The notes under the pieces: generated by a model | Databases searched by the model: none | Seen by the model: the letters and a program-made list of their open reading frames with translations, nothing else | Told to the model about the DNA's origin: nothing | Shown here: positions 31,691-40,373 of the stretch, piece by piece | How the letters are laid out: every line of letters begins with the position of its first letter | How positions within the stretch are numbered: position 1 is the stretch's first letter | Source of the DNA: Persicaria tinctoria | Lineage: Eukaryota; Streptophyta; Magnoliopsida; Caryophyllales; Polygonaceae | Length of the DNA: 64,000 nt | NCBI GenBank assembly: GCA_037127255.1 | Contig: JBANSL010000010.1 | Span: 33,210,120 to 33,274,119 of the forward strand | Reading direction: 5' to 3' | Position numbers and translations under genes: made by a program

Positions 31691-34629
31691 TTTGTTTTTG
31701 CATAGGCGAGCAAAAGGTGAGCCCTCCCATACTCATATCTTACTCTTTTAGCGATGTTCCTCATTTTCCGAAGATTCGTTTTCCTTTTCAGTTTCTTATG
31801 TAAGTTTTTAGTCTCTCTCAATATTTCCATCATTGTTTTACTCGGATTATATTTGCCGCTAGGAAAATAGTGGTTAGCCTTGTAATAGCTTTTCTTAATA
31901 AGCCTTCCTCTCGTAAAATCAATTTTGATCTTTTTAATTACAAGGAAGGTGATTAAGGTGTCCAAATTTAGATAAAGGATGGTAGACTGAATTTTTGATC
32001 GCCCCATGTACCTATACTTAGGTTTCTTCGTTGAGTAGCAGTCATTTGTAGGAGTATTATTTTGGTTTGATTTATTAGCTACCCTCACAAAAATCAGAAG
32101 GGTAGCAACTTTGTATTGAGTTTGGTAAGCAATTGCTTTGATACTTTTACGGGAGAGCATACACAAACGAGTGCCACCATAGCAAACCCATAAAAAGTTG
32201 CATGACATCGGCAACAAAGTGAGAGTGCTCAAGGACAGTAGATTGTTGCCCATTAAATTGCTTATTAAAAAATTTATTGTCAAAGAATTTAGCAAAAAAG
32301 TGCCAGCACTTGAGAATAACATTTTTCCAAATCCATTTTTTAACCGTAGGTAATTATTGAGCATAAAGACATAGGTACATATACATAGAAATGTTTGATA
32401 CAGAAAGGGATCAACCCTGCACAACAGAAGATTGAAGTCAACAAAAGTGCTTAGATAGTCATCGGTACGCAACACCCTCTTTATCACAAAGTAATTCGTA
32501 TTTAAAGAACATTTCACAAGTAGGCAGTAGACAAAACGCATATTTACCTTTACAGACTTCAGATTAATTAGGGGCCTGAAATCTTCAAGACAAGGGTTCA
32601 CCCTTAGATACAAGAAGATTTTAGGTTCAACTCCACCCCAACCTTTGTCAATGTCCAATGGGTATCCAACAATGTTATATATTCTACCTCCCATTTGATA
32701 ACAGGTAACGTGCTTTTTCAAACTAATATCAACAATAACAATCCCACTAAAGTAAGTGGTAAGAACAGAGGGCATAATTCCTTGATTCATTAAGCATTTG
32801 CAGAATACTGTCAACAAACATAATTTTAAAAAAGTTATGCTCCAGCTGGAATTTGCAGTACCAGCCGCAGGGAGGATCCCAAATGCGCAGCAATTGACGA
32901 GAACAGTTCGAGCATAGTATTGATAACCTGAGATGAATAAATACACAATAATACTAACATATATTACATCAACAGGTATGTCTCCTAACTCCCCATGGTT
33001 GCAAGGAAACCAAGCCATGAAGCCAGGCATAATGAATCCCATGATTGATATACGATGGCAGATATAGCAAAATTTTACCCGAGAGACCGCAACCCTCAGA
33101 GTACATAATGCATCAGCAAGATTTTCCATCTGTATCACTTCATTAGCAAAAAGGTTTACCTGTCCTTTGGATATCAATTTAGTTGCTGCTCTTTGAGAAC
33201 CCTTTCGGGGTGTGAGGGGTGAAGGAGCACAGAGCTTCTTCCCAGGTTGAATTGAACACCCGGAGAGGATGTTAGCAATCAACGATACACAATTAAAAAT
33301 GATAAATTTGAAAAGCATTTCCCTTATTCTAGTTTGCTTGCAATTGCCCTTCAGCGGGGAATATGTAAAGTATACTTCATGAAAATCATTTTTGCTATTG
33401 TTGGGAGTAGAGATGATAGGGTCCCATACTCCTAGCTGCTCAAACTCAAACAACTTAAGGAAAGAAGCAAGAGGAGCAACAATAGGAGTATAAGGCTTTT
33501 CAGTGAGACTTGCTTTGGAAAAACAATGTAGTATCCTTAAGGAGATTTTATCCAACAGTTTATCAAGAGTATTAACCAACTGCTCACCATCATTATTACT
33601 CCTACATCCATCCACCCCCAACAAGCCAAGGATGAATATCAAGAAACTTAGCCGCAAAACCCCCAAATATGCATCATTAGGGACATGATCAAGATACAGA
33701 TGAGTTTTTCCTTGAATACGAGTATAAAGGGAATATAGAATTACCCAGTTATTTTCAAATCTTACTAGATTCCAAATCACAAGACTATTATCACTCACCA
33801 AGACCACAGGACGATTTGAGCCCTTGCAAAAGGTAGGGGGTGAAGAGTCCAATACCTCAACCACGGTTTGAATCAGAGACCAGTCAGAGATCTGATTGTT
33901 CAGCATCCTTTGAGAACCCTTTCGGGATATGAAGGGTGAAGGAGCGTGAGCCCCCCTCACGGTCTTGTTCAATGAGTATAGTTCACCTGTAGATGTTAAG
34001 GAGATTCCCCCACCACCAGATGGGAGCAAAATCCCACCCAGTGATAGCGGAAGCTCATGGTTTTGAGAGCCCTTTCGGGATGTAGACGATAGAAGGACAC
34101 AAGGTCCATCTATGGTTTTGTTCACCCAAAAGGTGAGAGTTTTTACACAAATCCAGATTAGATAAAAAGAGTGATAAAGAGGGTAGATGTGACAAGGAGA
34201 GAACTTCATACTCTTATAGATGTATAGGAGGGAGAGGAGATGGCAGGAGAAGAAAATCTTACCCCGACCAGAAGCGGAATCAGACCGGCGAGAAGGCACA
34301 GCCGACCAAAACTGATCGGAGCGGTATGTATCGTCGCAGCAGAGATCAAGAAAATAGACCATCCAACATCTCAAAAGCGGCCACGGAGGGGGCCGAGAAT
34401 CCCAACCAAATCGATGACCCCATTGAAGTGATCCTCTCTGAAGAACATAACCCCGACAGCAGCAGCGCGAGGAACCAGATTGAAGCCCCAACACCAAATT
34501 AGGACTGAACATGGGCGAAAAGAACTCACCCCAGAGGAGAGATCCGGTTGCCTGGAAAGGATTTTCAGGAGCAAAGGCTTTGAAAGCAGCGATTTTGATA
34601 CTTTGAGCCCAGGAGCCAGGAGGAGGCAT
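31681..34629 (-). CDS. LINE B ORF1, 982 residues, no recognised domain
   Basis: A continuous frame of 982 codons in AT-rich DNA is very unlikely by chance; the opposite strand is full of stops. I see neither the DUF4283 domain nor the CCHC knuckle that plant L1 ORF1 proteins usually carry. What is visible: a P/W/R-rich N-terminus; four S-P-x-x-x-[RC]KGS[QN] motifs at about residues 185, 236, 268 and 475; strongly hydrophobic segments, for example around residues 325-340 and 552-568, that could be membrane helices; and a K/R-rich final ~50 residues (KKLKRKTNLRKMRNIAKRVR) that could bind RNA. The stop overlaps the ORF2 start as ATGA. It is placed where a LINE nucleic-acid-binding protein is expected, but the function is not established. 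Confidence 0.7.
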   Translation of the reverse strand: MPPPGSWAQSIKIAAFKAFAPENPFQATGSLLWGEFFSPMFSPNLVLGLQSGSSRCCCRGYVLQRGSLQWGHRFGWDSRPPPWPLLRCWMVYFLDLCCDDTYRSDQFWSAVPSRRSDSASGRGKIFFSCHLLSLLYIYKSMKFSPCHIYPLYHSFYLIWICVKTLTFWVNKTIDGPCVLLSSTSRKGSQNHELPLSLGGILLPSGGGGISLTSTGELYSLNKTVRGAHAPSPFISRKGSQRMLNNQISDWSLIQTVVEVLDSSPPTFCKGSNRPVVLVSDNSLVIWNLVRFENNWVILYSLYTRIQGKTHLYLDHVPNDAYLGVLRLSFLIFILGLLGVDGCRSNNDGEQLVNTLDKLLDKISLRILHCFSKASLTEKPYTPIVAPLASFLKLFEFEQLGVWDPIISTPNNSKNDFHEVYFTYSPLKGNCKQTRIREMLFKFIIFNCVSLIANILSGCSIQPGKKLCAPSPLTPRKGSQRAATKLISKGQVNLFANEVIQMENLADALCTLRVAVSRVKFCYICHRISIMGFIMPGFMAWFPCNHGELGDIPVDVIYVSIIVYLFISGYQYYARTVLVNCCAFGILPAAGTANSSWSITFLKLCLLTVFCKCLMNQGIMPSVLTTYFSGIVIVDISLKKHVTCYQMGGRIYNIVGYPLDIDKGWGGVEPKIFLYLRVNPCLEDFRPLINLKSVKVNMRFVYCLLVKCSLNTNYFVIKRVLRTDDYLSTFVDFNLLLCRVDPFLYQTFLCICTYVFMLNNYLRLKNGFGKMLFSSAGTFLLNSLTINFLISNLMGNNLLSLSTLTLLPMSCNFLWVCYGGTRLCMLSRKSIKAIAYQTQYKVATLLIFVRVANKSNQNNTPTNDCYSTKKPKYRYMGRSKIQSTILYLNLDTLITFLVIKKIKIDFTRGRLIKKSYYKANHYFPSGKYNPSKTMMEILRETKNLHKKLKRKTNLRKMRNIAKRVRYEYGRAHLLLAYAKTKWS

Positions 34630-34814
34630 TTTCAGAGATGATTAGCCAAAAAGAATGAATTTTGGGGGAGGAGTTTTCGATTCTAGGGTTCTTCAGAGAG
34701 AGGTTTTTTTGAGGAAGGATTTGGCCTAAGGGAGCGGGTGAGCGAAGCGCGTGAGGCGCGTTCTTCTCCATCCAGCTATTACGGAAATTTTGATAGTACT
34801 TGTTTGAGGCTTTT

Positions 34815-35079
34815 GATAATACTAAGAAGATAGAGATGACACTTAGGCTAAATCTTTTCTATTTTAAGAATATATATATACATAATTTTATAAGCGATTT
34901 TTCTATTTTATGCCCCAATTCAATGACATAAGATAAGAAGTCAAATGGATAAATATTTTTCCTAGATACACTCGATTTAACAATTTTTAATTAGATTATG
35001 GGGTTCATCAATTTTCTTTTAGGATTTTCTTTCCTAATAAAACATCCTTATCGTATGCTCTTAGGGCAGACAATAGATA
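34815..35079. other. AT-rich spacer
   Basis: No gene is seen. It carries the 13-bp repeat CAGACAATAGATA at 35067-35079, the left flank of the tRNA-like insertion. Confidence 0.4.
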
Positions 35080-35178
35080 ACCATTCCGGAATGGCTCACC
35101 AGAAAGGACTTGTGGGTAGTACCCATAGGTTCCCGGTTCGAACCCTGGATGACCGCTCTTTATTTACCAATTCAAGGA
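35080..35178 (+). repeat. tRNA-like short insertion (SINE candidate)
   Basis: 99 bases lie between perfect 13-bp direct repeats CAGACAATAGATA (35067-35079 and 35179-35191). Inside are a box-A-like TGGCTCACCAGAAAGG at about 35091 and a good box B, GGTTCGAACCC, at about 35131, spaced as in tRNA-type Pol III promoters. There is no convincing full tRNA cloverleaf and no A-rich tail, so it is a short SINE or a retrotransposed tRNA fragment rather than a tRNA gene. Confidence 0.6.
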
Positions 35179-35278
35179 CAGACAATAGATATACCGTTTA
35201 ATATATATATATATATATATATATATTTGTATTTTGGAGAAATTTTAAAAAATGATCGGAGATGGTTTTACCAGTTAC

Positions 35279-35676
35279 TAGGGCGGTTATATGAGCTAAA
35301 CAACTCGAGCTCGGCTCGGGATCGACTCGAAAAAAGATCGACTCGAGGTCACTCACTTATCTAAACAAGCCAAGCTTGAACATCATTTTAAGCTCGGTTG
35401 AAAGCTCGGCTCGTTCGATTTAGACTCGAATAGCTCGAATTTTATGGAATTTATACTGTTTTCTTTAAGTTAATAGCTTATGACCAAGTAAAACGGCTTA
35501 CAACTCAAAAAAAGCTCGGCTCGAGCTCATTCATTTACTAAAACAAGCCAAACTTGAACAAAAAAGAAAGCTCGTTTAAAAATTTGGCTCGGTTCGGCTC
35601 GGCTCGAGCTCGTTTACTAAATGAACCAAACTTGAACATGTTGGACTCGGCTCGTTCGACTCGAATAACACCCCTA
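35279..35676. mobile_element. hAT-type miniature element (CGAGCTCG family), copy 2
   Basis: A perfect 8-bp duplication CCAGTTAC flanks it (35271-35278, 35677-35684). The ends are TAGGGCGGTTATATGAG and, complemented, TAGGGGTGTTATTCGAG, the same termini as copy 1 but in reversed orientation. The body again consists of GCTCGAGCTCG-type strings. The clean duplication fixes the 8-bp rule and thereby supports the assignment of copy 1. Confidence 0.9.
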
Positions 35677-35684
35677 CCAGTTAC

Positions 35685-36081
35685 ATGCGCAAATAGAACC
35701 CATGGTGTGTATGGGCACCAAAATTAACAGTTAAAATTATTAGCTTTTGAGGTGTTAAAAAACTAAGTTGGTTTAAATGGTGTATGGGCACCAAAATAAG
35801 TCACAAATAGGTTAAAAAAATTGGTTTAAAAAAAAGCCAGAGACTGCAACTTATTTTGGAGGTGTTTTTTTTCTTCCATAATTACTATTTTACCCCTTCT
35901 CTTTTATCTTATTTAGTCTGAAAGTACCACAATACCCCTAATAAAAACCAAATAAACTCAACTTTTTACAAATAAACTGTTTTTCGCCCCATACGGAATT
36001 TATATTTTTTCATAAATTTTTAACTACTTTTACCAACAGTTTATAAATTTTATCCTGTTTATAATTTTAGTTAGTTTATTA
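35685..36081. other. AT-rich spacer with a short duplication
   Basis: The string GTGTATGGGCACCAAAAT occurs twice, about 75 bases apart (about 35705 and 35781). Nothing else is recognisable. Confidence 0.4.
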
Positions 36082-36801
36082 GAGCAAGCCCAACAGCTCT
36101 TGTAAAAATTCTCTAAAATAGAGATCAAAACATCAAAATCTCTAAAAAAATTATCCTCCAACTCCAACAGTTTCTCTATTATACAGATTTTTGCATTTAT
36201 TATATATTATAATAAATGCAGAATTTCATAATATAATTGATGAATTTTTTAAACTTTAGATAACGAGATTTATCCCATAAAATAAATAAATTTGATTTAT
36301 TTATTATTATTATTATAATTTATTTTGTTGAAAATATCAATGTCTTCACTTTATTATTTTTCATTTACTAATCATGTATGATTTTTAAGGATGATAAAAA
36401 CTTTATAAAATATCAACCTCTATTTTTTTTTTTAATTTCATACTATATAATATTTGTGATATATATTAAATTATATAAGGAAATTATGAATCCAATGAAG
36501 CTTTATATTTTGAATCACATTTTAGTTTCATATATTATATAATATTTATAAGTCCAACTAAGCTTTATATTTTGAATCTCATTTAAATCTTATTTATGAC
36601 TTAAATGGTTGACATGGGGCTTGGTGAAAACATTTAATTTTAGAGATTTTTCTCTTCCTCTAAATATAGAGAAATTTTTACCCTTTCTCCTCATTTTTCT
36701 ATTTTACAAAACTATATAGAGGAGCTGTTGGACCATGAAATCCATCTTTTTCTCTAAATTTTCCATTTTTCTCTATTTTGGAGCATCTCTTGGGGTTGCT
36801 C
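36082..36801. mobile_element. Tourist-like MITE (PIF/Harbinger type)
   Basis: The 3-bp duplication TTA stands on both sides (36079-36081, 36802-36804). The ends are GAGCAAGCCCAACAGCTCTT and, complemented, GAGCAACCCCAAGAGATGCT, followed by shared AAAATAGAGA strings. A TTA duplication fits PIF/Harbinger-derived miniature elements. No coding capacity in 720 bp. Confidence 0.75.
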
Positions 36802-36804
36802 TTA

Positions 36805-37300
36805 ACTCCGTCCCATACGAACCGTCGAACCCAGAGCTAATATGGTGGAATAGTGAGTTTAAAAGAGCAAAATGTTGAGTATAATATTATCATCATTTAA
36901 AATTTCTTCCTATTTTCCATAGACGAGTGTTTTGTCTTTCTCATAGGCTGGTAGCGCCCAGTAGTAGCCAAGGGCACTCAACCATTCTCTATACAAACAG
37001 AAACAGTGCCTCACATGACAAGACACAAGGCTCTGTTTGTTTGGATCATTTCTAACATTTTATGGGTCTTAGCTGAACCCGGTTCGGATATTTCGGATTT
37101 CGGATCATGAGTTGTTCTAGGTCGAGTTAAACTGGGTTTGTCTGATTTTCGGGTTGACCCAACAGGTCAAAAACTAAAATCTTTTAAAGAGTTTTTAAGA
37201 ATATTAAAATATTATTGAAATTAAATTATAACATCCATATGTTAAATTAAACTAAACTAAATTCTAATATTATAATTAAATTTTTATATATTGTAATAAT
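36805..37300. other. AT-rich spacer
   Basis: No gene or clear repeat structure is seen. Confidence 0.35.
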
Positions 37301-37663
37301 GAGGTTGGATCCCGTGTAAGTAGCCCTTACGACATAATTTGTAGCCAGGAAAATTATTCGTAGGTATCAAACAACTATTCGTGCATAATAATATAATTAT
37401 TCGTATGTACCAACGAGTGTAATTATTCGTAGCTACGACAGACCCTTGTCGTTGCTACGGAGCGAGGCAAAATTCTTTATTTTTTGTAGTGTAGGTACCA
37501 AAGGATTATTCGTATGTATGTACATACGAATAATCACATGATACCTACGAATAATGTCATTGTTCACAAGTTACTTTTAATCTCATTCATTTGATCTTTT
37601 TAATCCGACGCTCCAGATTTGCTCACAAATTACACCGTAAGGACTGCTTACACAAGACCTATC
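37301..37663. mobile_element. MITE with ATTATTCGTA subterminal repeats
   Basis: The ends are GGATCCCGTGTAAGTAGCCC and, complemented, AGGTCTTGTGTAAGCAGTCC, and the similarity continues for about 40 bp. Inside, the string ATTATTCGTA or a close variant occurs about seven times in both orientations, including a hairpin with arms ATTATTCGTATG/CATACGAATAAT near 37504. No clean target duplication is visible because the right flank is an AAT microsatellite. The superfamily is uncertain. Confidence 0.65.
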
Positions 37664-38681
37664 TTCATAATAATAATAATAATAATATATAAAAATTTGA
37701 AGCATGAAAAAAATTATATTTATATAAATAAGTATTCCAAACATACTATAGTTATAAAATATATAATACGTTTTTATAAAATATATAATACGTAGTATTA
37801 TTTAACTTATGAGTGATATTAATAGACACACCCGTCTGAAGTATTGTATAGGGTCTATATATGTGGTGTTTATAAGATGCTAACTCGCCAGGTCAGCTTT
37901 GACCCAACGAGTCGTCGAGGCTTTACCCCAAAATTTCTGAATTATTCAGATTCAGGCCATTTTCGGGTCCAAAGTCAAAACACCTAGTTGGCGAGATCAA
38001 AGTATCAAACCACAAAATTTCCAAGCATTGGAATCAGGTATTCCGGATCGAATCACGTTTTGACATGTAGTCTTAGCTGATTGGATCAAATTTAGGATTT
38101 TTTTGAAGCATCCAAGATTCCAAGTTAAGATAAAGTGGGCTAGTCAAAATGTACCTGCATCAATTGCATGGGAAACCTTCATATAATATTAATACCTTGG
38201 GATTGAAAGAGGAGACCACCCAATGAAAGAGGTGAACCAAACAGTGCCTTAATGAGTTGTGTCCATGTTGCATATACATGCATCATCAATGTCTCTATGT
38301 GGTGTGTTATGTTATGTCACAAGTCACCTGTACTACAAAAGTAGATGGTTTTTTGGACCTTGGTGAATGGCATATGATATTGATCACTCAAACAAAATGG
38401 TGTATATACAGCCAAAGCGACCCATGGCCAATGTTTAGTCCATGGAGTTGCTATATAATGAGACGGTGAGCATCTTTTTCTCTTTAATTTATGGTTTGTT
38501 TGGCGCGATTAGTCATATTCTTTATAAGCAGTACCACATTAATTACTATTTGGTTTTGTCTTGGAGAGTTGATAATACGAGTTTATACACAATTTTTCTA
38601 ACGGAACGAAAACTGTAATTTCAATTCATTAACTCTGGAGGCTAATTAATGGGAAAAAAACATGAATATTTCATTTTATGA

Positions 38682-38717
<36 letters not shown>

Positions 38718-39110
38718 GGTAATGGGTTGGGCAAGTGGGTATCACTTTGTGCTTGTATTTATGTTGTTCTGATTCTCATGGGAGGAGATGGGCTTTGTTA
38801 ATTGGTTTTGTTTTGGGTGCTAAAAACCAGGTGGTGTGAAGACAACAAAGACCCATTTTCATCTGAATGGTAAAAACTAACCAAAAATCTTACCCAACCT
38901 GTGAAGTCATCAATTTTGACAGTTTCTATCACAGGTAAGGTAATCAAACTCCCCTTTGATTCATCCATCATCAGCGCAGGGTGGATACACAATTACATGA
39001 GAAGAGTAAAATACCCTTTTTAAAATCCATGTTTTTTTTTTTTTTGGCGCTCAGCCTCATGTTGGCCTTTGTCATTCAATTAAATCAACCAACAAATATT
39101 TACTGGTAGG
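37664..39110. other. Intergenic region upstream of coiled-coil gene
   Basis: It contains an AAT microsatellite (37667-37690) and a GA microsatellite (38685-38713). GA runs are common in plant promoters. No exon could be supported. Confidence 0.4.
38685..38713. repeat. (GA)n microsatellite
   Basis: About 14 GA units in an uninterrupted run lie ~800 bp upstream of the coiled-coil gene. Confidence 0.9.
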
Positions 39111-39111
39111 T

Positions 39112-39125
39112 TATATATATATATA
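39112..39125 (+). promoter_or_regulatory. Possible TATA box of coiled-coil gene
   Basis: The string TTATATATATATATAG is followed about 30 bp later by a C/A-rich stretch that could be a transcription start. It lies ~360 bp upstream of the start codon. The assignment rests on position and sequence only. Confidence 0.4.
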
Positions 39126-39481
39126 GAGGGCCTCCACATTCATAGTGTTCTCTTGCAGTGGAAACAATATCCACTTACAAAAGAACTCACTTTGTTCCTA
39201 AGACCACATAGAGAAGGTTAATTAGAGTGGCTTGTGTTACCCATCAGTACTTTTTTTTTACAGGTTAGTTTTTTTTTTGAGTTATTTTTATTTTAACCTT
39301 AGATGGAAAATCACAATAAATTAGAATTTTTTTTCTCGGCACATATACATTTTTAGCTTCTTATAAACAATCAACACATTGTGTGAAACAATATATTTAC
39401 AATCACTTATATACATACTTGAATTTGATCACTCATAGTAAGAAGAAAAATATGCACAAGTACACACATATATATGATTAT

Positions 39482-39787
39482 ATGATGGAGTTGAATTCAA
39501 CAGGATCCAAAGAAGGCATGGACAGTGAGTGCTCACTGAACCTAACTTCAGGCACTAAGACCTCGAAAGAGCTGGAAAATCTGGTGAAGCAGCACGAGGA
39601 GAAAACGAAGAGGATCAGAGAGCTGAAGAACCAAATCCAGGAGGTAAAGCAGGAATTGGTAAGCAAACAGAAGGAAGATGTTTCTCAAGAGAAGCTTGAA
39701 GCATTCAAGGCGCTAACTGTCGAATACAACTGCCTTAGGCAAGAGTATAACGCGCTGTCTGCAGGAAAACCGCGGGGATCAGAGTAG
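39482..39787 (+). CDS. Small coiled-coil protein, function unknown
   Basis: A single-exon frame of 101 codons starting ATG ATG GAG. The frame is open further upstream (to 39383), but that part is low-complexity and lacks the character of the rest, so I start at 39482. After a short acidic/polar head (GSKEGMDSECSLNL) residues ~35-90 form a heptad-rich helix: ELENLVKQHEEKTKRIREL, then KNQIQEVKQELVSKQ, and finally EKLEAFKALTVEYNCLRQEY. It ends in a short GKPRGSE tail. The look is that of small conserved plant coiled-coil proteins without assigned function; it would probably act by dimerising or binding partners. A 5' leader intron is possible. It is the only intact plus-strand host-like frame in the window. 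Confidence 0.65.
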   Translation: MMELNSTGSKEGMDSECSLNLTSGTKTSKELENLVKQHEEKTKRIRELKNQIQEVKQELVSKQKEDVSQEKLEAFKALTVEYNCLRQEYNALSAGKPRGSE

Positions 39788-40373
39788 TTAAGAGTATGAA
39801 AACGGCATCGTTTTCCCCTTTATGTGATCTATGTTTTAGCATATAATCGATCAGTAGTACTATGTGGCATCCATTAGTCAGTGAACTAGCTGCTAGCTTT
39901 ACATTCTAATTTTGCTGTTTGCTAACTATGCTATATATATAACTATATCTAATGAATGGAAGATGAATCATCTTGTTATGTACATAACAAGATGATCAAG
40001 AAATATTACAAGTTACCAATTCATATGTCTAGTTTGAGTACATAATCACATTGGCAATAGTAGTTATCATTGATAAGGTAATTAAAAAAACACAGTAGGC
40101 AAGGACACGTCACAAAACAAGTGAAAACAGTTAATGGTAGACGCGAATTCGACGTTTTTTTAAATGGTGTGCTCGAAGAGGATTGCTTATGATGAACAAC
40201 CTCTAACTCTGGTAGCCCCTGAGATTTTGTAGACACCAATCCGAACATTGGAAACATGTCCGAGAAATTACTCGTATCAACGTAAACGTATGCAATCTAG
40301 CAAGCTTGGCTAATTATATACTGAGGATGAATAACATAATCAATATACTAAACCTAGGATCGATGTAGTTAGG
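39788..40373. other. Intergenic space between convergent genes
   Basis: It holds the 3' flanks of the coiled-coil gene (plus) and of the phosphatase gene (minus). At 39973-39996 two inverted ATCATCTTGTTATGTA/TACATAACAAGATGAT arms meet, a near-perfect hairpin that might act in 3' end formation of either transcript. Nothing else is seen. Confidence 0.5.

Larger units (their letters stand above)
27509..34797 (-). mobile_element. Full-length L1-type LINE B
   Basis: A 17-bp direct repeat ACTTGTTTGAGGCTTTT flanks the element at 27492-27508 and 34798-34814. A T run at the low-coordinate end is the poly(A) tail of a minus-strand element. The 7.3-kb span holds a short 5' leader (34797-34630), ORF1 (34629-31681) and ORF2 (31690-27544). 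The clean duplication and long open frames suggest a fairly recent insertion. The only visible lesion is a 21-base G/C run in the endonuclease. Confidence 0.92.

Noticed and set aside
34565..34771. 68-codon upstream frame in the LINE B leader
   Set aside because: Short and GC-rich, with no motif; its overlap with the ORF1 start makes it a possible uORF at most.
35090..35160. tRNA gene
   Set aside because: The T-arm and box B are good, but I could not form an acceptor stem and anticodon arm. The 13-bp flanking repeats point to a retroposed fragment.
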